Shown here piece after piece: positions 5,505-12,786 of a stretch of DNA of 12,786 nucleotides. The number at the start of each line of letters is the position of its first letter. Positions within the stretch are counted from its first letter, which is position 1. Source of the DNA: Prevotellaceae bacterium (lineage in GTDB: Bacteria > Bacteroidota > Bacteroidia > Bacteroidales > UBA932); assembly GCA_031259935.1 (NCBI GenBank), contig JAIRKV010000241.1, positions 1 to 12,786 of the forward strand. Direction: 5' to 3'. The notes beneath the pieces are model-generated. The model saw nothing but the letters and a program-made list of their open reading frames with translations. It did not search any database and was not told where the DNA came from. Position numbers and translations under genes: made by a program.

Positions 5505-7076
5505 TTATTTTATTCTTATGTCTAATGTTGCCAACTCAACTTCTCCTGCCGGTCCTTTTGCTTTTATATCTGAAATAAATATGCGTTGTCCGGGTTGCAA
5601 GTTGTTAAACAGCGCTTTTTGTGCTGCTGAAAAATATGCTCCGCTCGAGGCTTCTTCTCTTTCGTATCCGCCTCTGCCCGTAGAACTTACCCGAAACGAG
5701 GTAACATTGTATTTCAAATCAAATTCAAAATCGTCGGGCATTTTTGCTACAAGTCCCTGCGATGATGCGAGTTCGCCTTTTGTTGCTGTTTTTCCTGTTA
5801 CTCCGCTTACTGCTGCAATTGGCGTAGGAAGTTTTTTTACGCGAAATACCTGCGCTTTCATTGGTTGATGAGTTCCGTTAATTTCGGCTGATACGGATAT
5901 TTCGCAAGTTTTGCTTCCTGCGTTCGGATTTACAATATATCCTGCTCCTTCTTTACGAAGCACGCCTCCGTTGCATGATGCCGAAATTTTTTCCTGCGGT
6001 ACGCCCGAAACGGAAATTTCAACGGGATTATCAACTCCAAGGTAAAATACGTTCATTTTTGTGGGCGATATTACTGCCGCCGCCTCTCCTACCTGATATG
6101 GAAACTCGAAATTTACCTGCTGCATTCCATCCGGTCCCGGATATTCCACGATCCCAGTAAGGCGATGCATTCCGATTGCGTTTTGTATACCTTTGTACAT
6201 AATTTGACCATGTTCATCCGACTGGTAAACGCTTCCGCCAATTTTTGCCGTTGGTCTGACGCTTGGGTCGTATGCCGCTAAAAATATTTTTGTTTCAAGC
6301 AGATTTCCTTTTATGATGTAGCTTGAATTTGGAATAACGGCAACCTGAATGTTTGAAAATTTAAATGTTGCCGCATCTATCTGTTCAAGTAAATGGCTCA
6401 TCATTTGCGCTTCGCAGTTGCGTACGTCTAATGATATTGACGACAGGATTGCCAAATCGGAAATTGCCGGAGCATTGTAAAATGTTGCATATACCCAGTC
6501 TTTATTTTCATCTACATCTTCTACTTCGGCGGTTATGAGCATTCCTTCTATTGTAGAAATAAGTTTTCTGCCGTTGTCTGTTTCCGATAATATTTCGGTA
6601 AGACTGGTTTTGTACTTTTCGATTTTTTCTTTTAATTCATAACCTAATCCCTGTGATTCTTCATTTCCATATAAAAGTTGGGTTCCTACGTCCGTATCTT
6701 CTCTGTTTTCGAGTTTGTAATTGCTTAAATCTCCTGTATAAAGACGGGCTTTTTTACCGTCTGCCTTATATATCAGTTCATGTTTCAGCGAATCGATATA
6801 ATCGGAAAGTTCCTGTGTTTTGTCTTTTACTGTTTGAGCCTTATCTTTCCAAGGTTTTACCTTTTCAACAGATGAATTTTCGGCGGCAATATCAAAATTA
6901 CTGAACCGGCTTTCGTTGTTTTGTTTAACAATATCTATTGACTGTCCAAATCGACTTTCGATAGTTTCGAATGCATCAAGCACTTCGTTCGACACATTTA
7001 ATGCCAGCATTGCTGTCAGCACCAAATACATCATATTTATCATTCGCTGACGTGGATTTAAATTTCCCTGTGCCAT
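5505..7076 (-). CDS. gldM: T9SS motor subunit GldM/PorM
   Basis: GldM is the single-span inner-membrane motor subunit that joins GldL in the membrane and reaches through the periplasm to the GldK-GldN ring, passing proton-driven motion outward. The 523-residue length is normal. The N-terminus NLNPRQRMINMMYLVLTAML is the conserved cytoplasmic start and transmembrane helix (about 12-30). R9 and Y17 stand where I recall conserved motor residues, and E31 follows the helix. A helical first periplasmic domain (about 35-215) is followed by beta-rich domains, with GVPQEKISASCNGG and the 'RVKKLPTPIA' linker typical of the last modules. The gene starts 9 bases after gldL and ends 10 bases before gldN. 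Confidence 0.97.
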   Translation of the reverse strand: MAQGNLNPRQRMINMMYLVLTAMLALNVSNEVLDAFETIESRFGQSIDIVKQNNESRFSNFDIAAENSSVEKVKPWKDKAQTVKDKTQELSDYIDSLKHELIYKADGKKARLYTGDLSNYKLENREDTDVGTQLLYGNEESQGLGYELKEKIEKYKTSLTEILSETDNGRKLISTIEGMLITAEVEDVDENKDWVYATFYNAPAISDLAILSSISLDVRNCEAQMMSHLLEQIDAATFKFSNIQVAVIPNSSYIIKGNLLETKIFLAAYDPSVRPTAKIGGSVYQSDEHGQIMYKGIQNAIGMHRLTGIVEYPGPDGMQQVNFEFPYQVGEAAAVISPTKMNVFYLGVDNPVEISVSGVPQEKISASCNGGVLRKEGAGYIVNPNAGSKTCEISVSAEINGTHQPMKAQVFRVKKLPTPIAAVSGVTGKTATKGELASSQGLVAKMPDDFEFDLKYNVTSFRVSSTGRGGYEREEASSGAYFSAAQKALFNNLQPGQRIFISDIKAKGPAGEVELATLDIRIK

Positions 7077-7085
7077 TTTTCTATC

Positions 7086-8021
7086 TTATCTTAAATTTGT
7101 TATTGCTGTTAGCATATTTCCATAAACCGAATTTAATCTTGATACATTTTCGGTTAATGATTTCATTTGTACGGACAATTCTGTTGATGTTTGCACGGAT
7201 TTTTTCACATCTGCAACCAGCGATATAACTTCTTTGTTGAGTAATCCGTAGGCTTGCTGATACTGTTGATTGTCTTTCAACTGCAATTCAAACGATGATG
7301 TTACGTTTCCTATTGTTTTATTAAGAGTATTCAACTGTAACTCGAACGATGAATTTACCGCTCCTATTGTTTTGTTGAGTGAAGTCAATTGAAATTCAAC
7401 AGATGAGTTTATTGCTCCAATGTTTTTGTTCAGTGTATTTATATGTTCGCCGTATACGTACATTGCTTTTTTAGAGTTTTCTATTCCTGTTTGGGTTTCA
7501 TTTGCAAACGCAGATACGATTTTTGCCGTTGATACGTATGTTTCGCTTAATGCGTTGGATGTATATGCTACATTTGAAACTGCCTGATTTGCATTAATCA
7601 AAGTAGCTGCCAACTGTTGCGAGCCTTGCGAAACTGCTGCCAGCGATGTCAGATTTTTAAGAGATTCATTCAGTTTGTTTAGCCCATCTTTTACACTGTT
7701 TACCTGAGATTGTTCAATACTGAAGTTAAAATCCAATTGCGAGCCTGTATTTGCTTTTGCTCTGTTGATTTGTTTAGCTTCGCCGGATGCCAGTTCCAGT
7801 TCGGGATATATATTTTCCCAATTATACTTTTTGGGCATGGTTTCAAGTGCGGATAAAATGAAAATAAAAAATTCGGTCATCATACCGATAGTAAGCATTA
7901 TTCCTGCTCCTGTCCAGTGTTGAAGTTTAAAAAGTGCGCCAATAATAACAAGCGCTGCGCCTAATCCATATGCAACATGGATTAATTTTTGAAAAGCCGG
8001 TCTGTCGAAAAAATTCACCAT
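7086..8021 (-). CDS. gldL: T9SS motor subunit GldL/PorL with internal repeats
   Basis: GldL is the inner-membrane partner of GldM and forms the proton-driven motor. The 311 residues start with two transmembrane helices (about 14-33 and 40-60). Y18, K32 and H35 lie in or after the first helix, and E50 in the second (GMMTEFFIF); that glutamate matches the conserved protonatable residue of the family. The rest is a soluble helical region rich in Ser, Asn, Gln and Leu, probably coiled coil and cytoplasmic. Residues 195-248 hold three 18-residue tandem repeats of the type LNKTIGAVNSSFELQL. Its ATG lies 31 bases after the gldK stop, the widest gap inside the operon. Confidence 0.96.
   Translation of the reverse strand: MVNFFDRPAFQKLIHVAYGLGAALVIIGALFKLQHWTGAGIMLTIGMMTEFFIFILSALETMPKKYNWENIYPELELASGEAKQINRAKANTGSQLDFNFSIEQSQVNSVKDGLNKLNESLKNLTSLAAVSQGSQQLAATLINANQAVSNVAYTSNALSETYVSTAKIVSAFANETQTGIENSKKAMYVYGEHINTLNKNIGAINSSVEFQLTSLNKTIGAVNSSFELQLNTLNKTIGNVTSSFELQLKDNQQYQQAYGLLNKEVISLVADVKKSVQTSTELSVQMKSLTENVSRLNSVYGNMLTAITNLR
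7278..7439 (-). repeat. In-frame 3 x 54-base repeat inside gldL
   Basis: Three consecutive 54-base units encode NTLNKNIGAINSSVEFQL, TSLNKTIGAVNSSFELQL and NTLNKTIGNVTSSFELQL (residues 195-248). The units have diverged at the DNA level, so the expansion is old or under codon drift, yet the amino-acid pattern is kept. An 18-residue period with spaced hydrophobics fits an extended helical or coiled-coil segment. Confidence 0.9.
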
Positions 8022-8052
8022 AGTTTTTTATATTTTAATTGTTTTTATTTGT

Positions 8053-9420
8053 TTATTTATTCATTCCCATATATGATCTCACACAACGAAATCCTATATA
8101 TGAACGTGATTTTTCCTGATATTCAAATGTGCGTGCTCCGCATTGCAGGTAATAAGCAATATCTTTCCACGAGCCTCCGCGTATTACTTTACGTTTCAAT
8201 GCCGGCGGGTCTGATTTTTTTGCATTATACGAATACGTAGGCGACAAGTCGTGATAGAACGAATAAGCATTTTCGTCGTATGCGTTAGTTGTCCATTCGG
8301 CTACGTTTCCTGCCATGTCATAAAGTCCGAAGTCGTTTGGTTCGTACGAGCCTACGGGCAGCGTTCTTACGCCTCCGTCGAGGTCATATTTTCCGCGTTG
8401 CGGTTTGAAGTTTGCCAGATAGCAGCCATTTATATTTGTAGTATACGGACCGCCCCATGGATATGTTTGCATTGGAAGTCCTCCGCGCGATGCGTATTCC
8501 CATTCTACTTCTGTCGGAAGTCGATAATTATGAGGCATTTCGCCTTTGTGCCGTATTTCTGTTTCGGTTCTGAAATTACAATATGCCAGAGCTTGTTGCC
8601 ATGATATTCCTACAACAGGATAATCGTTGTAGGAAGGATGCCAAAAGTAGCGAATCATAAACGGTTCGTTGTATGTGAATTTATAATCGCGCATCCAGCA
8701 AAGTGTATCAGGGTAAATATAAACCGAATTTCTGGTTATAAAGTCGCCGCGATTTTTTATTTCTACTTCTTCGCCTTCATCATTTATAATAGTGCCTTCG
8801 TATGAATTAGTTTCAGGGTTCCAAATGCCTCGGGCTGCTTTGTCGAAATCTATATTTTGCCATTCGTAAATCAATGTTCTTACATCATATTCTTTTTTGC
8901 CCATCAAGGCTTCTTCTCCCGAGAAGTTGAATTCGTTCAGAATTTCGCGAATGCTTTGGTCTTTCAAGTTTATTTTTTCTCGCCAGTTTATAAGAGGCTC
9001 GTCAAGCGGAGTGCCATCTTCGTCTTCAACTACAAGAAATTCTTCATATTCCTGTCCGAGCCGTTTTCGCAGATTGTATTCTTTCACATAACTTACAAAG
9101 TCACGGTATTCGTAGTTTGTAATTTCCGTTTGATCCATCCAGAAGGCATCTACGGTTTCGGTACGCTGATTAGTATTGAACGACAGCATAATGTCTTCGT
9201 CGCTTACGCCTAATACATAATGTCCTCCGGGGACAAGCACCATTCCTTTTGGCGGAATTTCCGATCGTTTGATACCGGCTGCGCCTCTGACTTTTCGTTT
9301 GTCGTGAGGCACCCACGAGCCGCCCATTTCATTATTTCCTTTTTTGAATAGCGAACATCCTGTCATTAATCCACTCATTAAGATACATATTAAAATGTTC
9401 AGTGTTAATAGTTTTCTCAT
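8053..9420 (-). CDS. gldK: T9SS outer-membrane lipoprotein GldK/PorK
   Basis: GldK is an outer-membrane-anchored lipoprotein that forms the T9SS periplasmic ring with GldN. The 455 residues have a lipoprotein signal ending in LMTGC with C22 as the lipidated residue. A formylglycine-generating-enzyme-like fold spans about 58-450: GMVLVPGGHYVLG (59-71), WMDQTEITNYEY (94-105), GISWQQALAYCN (271-282), YRLPTEVEWEYASRGG (299-314), GLYDMAGNVAEWT (365-377), VIRGGSWKD (412-420) and GFRCVRS (443-449). The 112-240 insertion is typical of GldK. The two catalytic cysteines of true enzymes, expected just after RGGSW, are absent, in keeping with a structural role. It starts 10 bases after porP. Confidence 0.97.
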   Translation of the reverse strand: MRKLLTLNILICILMSGLMTGCSLFKKGNNEMGGSWVPHDKRKVRGAAGIKRSEIPPKGMVLVPGGHYVLGVSDEDIMLSFNTNQRTETVDAFWMDQTEITNYEYRDFVSYVKEYNLRKRLGQEYEEFLVVEDEDGTPLDEPLINWREKINLKDQSIREILNEFNFSGEEALMGKKEYDVRTLIYEWQNIDFDKAARGIWNPETNSYEGTIINDEGEEVEIKNRGDFITRNSVYIYPDTLCWMRDYKFTYNEPFMIRYFWHPSYNDYPVVGISWQQALAYCNFRTETEIRHKGEMPHNYRLPTEVEWEYASRGGLPMQTYPWGGPYTTNINGCYLANFKPQRGKYDLDGGVRTLPVGSYEPNDFGLYDMAGNVAEWTTNAYDENAYSFYHDLSPTYSYNAKKSDPPALKRKVIRGGSWKDIAYYLQCGARTFEYQEKSRSYIGFRCVRSYMGMNK

Positions 9421-9430
9421 ATTATTAATT

Positions 9431-10360
9431 TTATAAATAACGAATACTTTTACGTTGATTATTTCCTTTGCCTGTTGATATTGAGAAGCGGTAACTCACC
9501 AAAAATTCGTGAGCGCCGCCGCCGTATTTTTGTATGTCTGTTATAAAATAGTCATACGAATATCCGATTTTTAAGTTTTTCATTAATTCCAGACCTGCAT
9601 TAAAAACTATTGCTTCATCGAATCTGTATGATAATCCTGCCCAGTATTTTTTTCTGTAGAACAGATGCGAGTTTACGCTGTATTTTCCAACGCCCAAATC
9701 TGTGTTCACATAAACGGATGGACGCAGTTCGTAATCGTCGGTAAAGCCGAATGTAAGGCGGTAGCCTGCCATGGCGTAAAATGTTCTTCCGAAAGTTGTT
9801 TTTTCGCTTGCTTTTGTCATTGCTGCGCGGTTTACGTGCATGCACGATATTCCTGCGAAAAATTTATCGTTTGTATAATATACGCCTAATCCTGCGTCAA
9901 ATGTTGTTGTATTTACGTCTCCTGTGGGAATTGCTATATCGCCTGTGCTGCCGTCGGGTAATCGCCAGTCGCTTTGGTCGAATTTGCTGTTTATCATTCC
10001 GAGCGATATGCCGACGCCAAGTTTGCCTGTCGAAAGTTCGAATATATACGAATAACCCAGATTAAATCCCGGTGTTTTCAAAAATCCTATTTTATCGTTG
10101 AAGAATGACATGCTGACGCCGCTGTTTATAAAGTTAAGCGGTCCGTTAATATTTAATACTGTTGTAACGGGCGAGCCATCAATATCTTTTGTTTGCATAC
10201 GATTAACGGCAGTTGCGCAAAACAGTTCATCCTCAATACCGTAACTTCCGGGATTGATGTATCCCGTATTAAATACGCCTTGACTGAAATAACTGTCCTG
10301 CTGCGCAATAGAATTTATCGGAAATAGCAACGTAGCTATCATTATTAATTGTTTTATCAC
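9431..10360 (-). CDS. porP: PorP/SprF family outer-membrane protein
   Basis: The PorP/SprF family comprises outer-membrane beta-barrels linked to the T9SS; PorP heads the core operon in Bacteroidales and SprF partners SprB adhesin secretion in gliding species. The 309 residues show a signal peptide (1-19, cleavage near SIA-Q), then QDSYFSQGVFNTGYINPGSY (21-40), the family's opening motif, and alternating strands to a terminal HEFLVSYRF barrel strand (about 285-293) with a short basic tail. The start is GTG at 10358-10360. An in-frame TGA lies at 10379-10381, and the next ATG (10340-10342) would leave a signal peptide with no basic N-region, so GTG is preferred. It is the first gene of the operon. 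Confidence 0.95.
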   Translation of the reverse strand: MIKQLIMIATLLFPINSIAQQDSYFSQGVFNTGYINPGSYGIEDELFCATAVNRMQTKDIDGSPVTTVLNINGPLNFINSGVSMSFFNDKIGFLKTPGFNLGYSYIFELSTGKLGVGISLGMINSKFDQSDWRLPDGSTGDIAIPTGDVNTTTFDAGLGVYYTNDKFFAGISCMHVNRAAMTKASEKTTFGRTFYAMAGYRLTFGFTDDYELRPSVYVNTDLGVGKYSVNSHLFYRKKYWAGLSYRFDEAIVFNAGLELMKNLKIGYSYDYFITDIQKYGGGAHEFLVSYRFSISTGKGNNQRKSIRYL

Positions 10361-10379
10361 TGTATTTTTTTCAAAAAAT

Positions 10380-10399
10380 CAACTTTTTCATTTCAGTTG
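10380..10399 (-). other. Small hairpin at expected 5' end of porP mRNA
   Basis: On the minus strand CAACT and AGTTG (10395-10399 and 10380-10384 in plus coordinates) pair around a 10-base loop and are followed by ATTTTTTG. The expected transcription start from the promoter at 10405-10434 is near 10398-10400. The hairpin would therefore sit at the very 5' end of the message. The stem is only 5 bases long, so it may be chance. Confidence 0.3.
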
Positions 10400-10404
10400 A
10401 ATTG

Positions 10405-10434
10405 CAAAGTTATATATTTTTTATTTATCAACAA
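10405..10434 (-). promoter_or_regulatory. Bacteroidota-type promoter for the porP-gldKLMN operon
   Basis: Reading the minus strand, the -7 box TAACTTTG (10405-10412) fits TAnnTTTG exactly. A TTG (10432-10434) lies 19 bases upstream, as expected for the -33 element of the Bacteroidota primary sigma factor. The start of transcription should be near 10398-10400, giving a leader of about 40 bases before the GTG start of porP. Confidence 0.75.
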
Positions 10435-10501
10435 TATTTGTGAATAAATAATTTAATTTAATCGTATTTTTTTCAATTTATTAACATTCTCTTTTTTTAT
10501 T

Positions 10502-11545
10502 TTAATCCATTTTTTGCACTTCTTTTATCCAAAGTACAGGTATATTCTTTTTACATGCTTCCTGATAATCGTCAAATGTACAGGCTTTTATTTTTGTTTT
10601 TTTGCCTTTTGAAATTTCCATCCACCATCGATTTGTTATGTTGCTCTTATAAAATGTTAAATTTGATGAGTTTCCCATATCGACTATGAATTTTTTGAAT
10701 TTGCTTTTCGACGGAATTTCAATGATTCTGTATGAAAGTCCATCCATAAAATGCCAGACTGTTTGCGCTGCAAGTTTGTTTGCAAGTGTATTGTCGCTGT
10801 TGCTGCAAACGATGTTTATGTGCGATATTTTGCCTGAAAGTCCTGCGCAGTTGGCAATAGAGCAAAGTTCTTCGGCGTACAGACCGTTTGGTGACTGTGT
10901 TGTTCCGCCGTCGCTGTGCCGTACTGCCGAAAGGTCGACAGCCATAAAATTGCTGTCGCGCAGCAGCGGTTCAATGCTGTTCGGATTGCTGCGATATTCG
11001 CACAGCCGTACTGTTGTGCAATTGTTGCTGTTGAGTTTGTCTATCAGTATCCTGTCCGAAAAATAATTTTGGTAGCCGATTACGGATATTTCGTTTTTGC
11101 TGTCCGATATTGCTGCAATGTGTTTGTTTTCGGATCTTATGTCGGACAGTATCAATGCCGTACCTGATTTTTTTTCCTGTTGAATTTGCAGTATTGCCGA
11201 CGAAATTTCGTCATCGTCGCACAAAAAAACAGCGTTCAGTTTTTTACTGTTTATTTTAGTAATTAATTCTCTGATTATGTTCTCGTTAAATGCAAAATTT
11301 CCCAGGTCAAGTATTTTTATGGTTTGGTTATTTATATATAAGGTATTAAATTCGTTTCGTATTTTTGAGAAAGCGTTTTTATCGGTGTTTTTTGCAATTC
11401 CTGCTATTGCGACGGTAAAATGGCTTTTTGCTTTGCCTGCGAAAAAACTGTCACTGTCGGCAAACGTAACAGCGCTGCCGATTTTAGATGATTCATCGTT
11501 CCTGATTATTTCAGGCGAATTGCCTTTATTATTACTTTTTTTCAT
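10502..11545 (-). CDS. Degenerate arginase/ureohydrolase-fold protein
   Basis: This 347-residue protein has no signal peptide and is probably cytoplasmic. From about residue 105 the order of segments follows the ureohydrolase (arginase, agmatinase, formimidoylglutamase) fold: NAVFLCDDDEIS (104-115) where active enzymes have GGDHS; TALILSDIRSE (129-139) where they have DAHxD; ISVIGYQNYFSD (153-164); MAVDLSAVRHSD (201-212) where they have SFDIDxxDP; and SPNGLYAEELCSIANCAGLS (218-237), the loop and helix after it. The Mn-binding His and most Asp residues are missing, so catalysis of the usual type is unlikely. The C-terminal FYKSNITNRWWMEI (298-311) and FDDYQEACKKNIP (324-336) match a Bacteroidota arginase-like family as I remember it. 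It sits alone between topA and the T9SS operon. Residues 1-40 look disordered. Confidence 0.72.
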   Translation of the reverse strand: MKKSNNKGNSPEIIRNDESSKIGSAVTFADSDSFFAGKAKSHFTVAIAGIAKNTDKNAFSKIRNEFNTLYINNQTIKILDLGNFAFNENIIRELITKINSKKLNAVFLCDDDEISSAILQIQQEKKSGTALILSDIRSENKHIAAISDSKNEISVIGYQNYFSDRILIDKLNSNNCTTVRLCEYRSNPNSIEPLLRDSNFMAVDLSAVRHSDGGTTQSPNGLYAEELCSIANCAGLSGKISHINIVCSNSDNTLANKLAAQTVWHFMDGLSYRIIEIPSKSKFKKFIVDMGNSSNLTFYKSNITNRWWMEISKGKKTKIKACTFDDYQEACKKNIPVLWIKEVQKMD

Positions 11546-11601
11546 TCACCTTGTCTTTATTGTTATAAGCAGAAGGTTTGTTTTTATAACTTATTTTTTT
11601 G

Positions 11602-11609
11602 CAAATGTA
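11602..11609 (-). promoter_or_regulatory. Candidate -7 promoter element upstream of the arginase-like gene
   Basis: The minus-strand sequence TACATTTG fits the Bacteroidota TAnnTTTG -7 element and lies 57 bases before the ATG at 11545. No TTG was found at the expected upstream distance, where the sequence is a T-rich run preceded by gcggcg-like bases. The call therefore rests on the -7 match and the position in the 92-base gap after topA. Confidence 0.45.
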
Positions 11610-11637
11610 AAAATTATTTTTTAAACGCCGCTTTTTT

Positions 11638-12786
11638 TTATTTTTTATTTTTATTTTTATTTTTTTGTGTTTCTATCAGAGCGAGGCAATCATCGCGTGT
11701 AAGCGTTGTGGGGTCTTGTTTTTTTGGTATTTTATAATTTTTGCCATCGTATGTGATATAAGGTCCGTAAAATCCGTTAAGAACTTCTATATCGCCGAAT
11801 TTTGCTATGTTTTTTTCATTATCTTTTTTCCGTTTTTCTTCTATAAGTTCTATTGCGCGTTCTATTGTTACCGTATACGGGTCGTCAACGTCTTTTTTCA
11901 TCGAAATAAATTTGGAATCGTGAAGCACATAAGGTCCGAAACGTCCTGTTGATGCAACAACTTCCTTGTTTTCGTATTCGCCTATTATGCGTGGAAGTTC
12001 AAACAGTTTCATGGCTTCGTCGAGTGTAAGCGTTTCGATGAGTTGTCCTTTTTTGAGGCTCGAGAATTTTTTTTCGGGGTCGTCGTTATCGCCAAGCTGT
12101 ACGATTGGTCCAAATCGCGCTATGCGTGCCGATACCTGTTTTCCGCTTTTCGGGTCGATGCCCAGAATGCGCTCGGCGTTTGTGTTTTGTGAATTTTCGA
12201 GCGAATCGTCAACTTTTTTATGAAAAGGTTTGTAAAAATTGTTGAGCATCGCAATCCAGTCTAACTTTCCATCGGCAATTTCGTCAAAATATTCTTCTAT
12301 TTTTGCCGTAAACTGATAGTTCAGAATTGTGGGAAAGTTTTCGGTAAGGAAATCATTAACTACTATTCCTATGTCGCTGGGAAAAAATTTTGATTTTTCA
12401 ACGCCTGCAATTTCTTTCAGGATTTCCGATTTTATATCGTTCGATTTCAGCCTGAGTTTTGTGCAGTTGCGCTCTGTTCCGGGTCTGTCTTCTTTTGCTA
12501 CGTATCCGCGAGTTATGATTGTCGAAATTGTAGGCGCATAAGTTGACGGGCGACCTATTCCAAGTTCTTCCAGTTTTTTCACCAGACTTGCTTCCGTATA
12601 TCGCGGCGGATGCTGCGAAAAGCGTTGTGTTGCAGTGATTTCCTTGCGTGCTATGATTTGTCCTGCAACAAGTGCAGGCAGCAATCCTGATGTTTCCGTA
12701 TTTTCGTTGTCGTCGTCGTTTGATTCCATATAAACTTTCAAAAATCCATCGAATGTGATTATTTCGCCTGTTGCCTGAAATTTTTC
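11638..12786 (-). CDS. topA: DNA topoisomerase I, C-terminal part (cut by window edge)
   Basis: Type IA topoisomerase I relaxes negative supercoils by cutting one strand. The reading frame is open from the right edge (first visible residues EKFQATGEIITFDGF) to a stop at 11638, so 382 C-terminal residues are seen. The N-terminal Toprim domain and the catalytic tyrosine lie outside. The core motif LEELGIGRPSTYAPT is at visible residues about 72-86. After the core there are three copies of a short C-terminal module with FGP or YGP (ARFGPIVQ, GRFGPYVL, FYGPYITY), the zinc-free Topo_C-type tail used by Bacteroidota. The end is a low-complexity KNKNKNKK tail. An internal TTG at 12741 is not a gene start. 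Confidence 0.96.
   Translation of the reverse strand, partial: EKFQATGEIITFDGFLKVYMESNDDDNENTETSGLLPALVAGQIIARKEITATQRFSQHPPRYTEASLVKKLEELGIGRPSTYAPTISTIITRGYVAKEDRPGTERNCTKLRLKSNDIKSEILKEIAGVEKSKFFPSDIGIVVNDFLTENFPTILNYQFTAKIEEYFDEIADGKLDWIAMLNNFYKPFHKKVDDSLENSQNTNAERILGIDPKSGKQVSARIARFGPIVQLGDNDDPEKKFSSLKKGQLIETLTLDEAMKLFELPRIIGEYENKEVVASTGRFGPYVLHDSKFISMKKDVDDPYTVTIERAIELIEEKRKKDNEKNIAKFGDIEVLNGFYGPYITYDGKNYKIPKKQDPTTLTRDDCLALIETQKNKNKNKK

Noticed and set aside
8053..9420. GldK as an active formylglycine-generating enzyme
   Set aside because: The paired cysteines expected after RGGSW are missing and the protein carries the GldK-type lipoprotein signal and insertion, so the structural T9SS role is favoured.
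9615..9889. Antisense and alternative-frame open frames across porP, and similar ones across gldK, gldN and topA
   Set aside because: They lie opposite or within strongly supported genes, show no family motifs, and are expected shadows of these frames.

Overview
The window looks like chromosome from an AT-rich member of the Bacteroidota, most probably Bacteroidales-like. The evidence is a complete type IX secretion system (T9SS) core operon (porP/sprF-gldK-gldL-gldM-gldN), a Bacteroidota-type topoisomerase I tail, Bacteroidota-type promoter elements (TAnnTTTG), and the absence of strong Shine-Dalgarno sequences. Every recognisable gene is on the minus strand, so transcription runs right to left.

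From right to left: (i) 12786-11638 is the C-terminal part of topA, cut by the window edge. (ii) 11545-10502 is a 347-residue protein that I read as a ureohydrolase/arginase-fold protein with its metal ligands largely lost. (iii) 10360-4589 is the T9SS operon. PorP/SprF is an outer-membrane barrel, GldK an outer-membrane lipoprotein that forms the periplasmic ring with GldN, and GldL-GldM the proton-driven inner-membrane motor. Gene gaps are 9-31 bases, a good promoter precedes porP, and a hairpin terminator candidate follows gldN. (iv) 4483-1877 is a second compact cluster: an SUI1/eIF1-type factor, a DUF4271-like membrane protein, a HemD-like protein, rnpA (RNase P protein) and yidD (membrane insertion factor). 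Its themes are translation, RNA processing and membrane protein biogenesis.

(v) Positions 1-1876 contain no gene I can support. About 240 bases of AT-rich DNA are followed by a dense array of composite intergenic repeats. There are four copies, two of them nearly full length, of a roughly 500-base unit. Each is built from small palindromes, a long inverted repeat, a GCAATGACG-type element and an A/T spacer, and one copy has an internal exact-period 80-base tandem duplication. Apparent ORFs there are translations of the repeats.

I do not see a wholly new multi-gene system. The observations most worth following are the degenerate arginase-like protein beside the T9SS operon, the three-fold 18-residue repeat in the periplasm-distal (cytoplasmic) part of GldL, the terminator-like hairpin only about 20 bases before the SUI1-type gene, and the composite repeat array.
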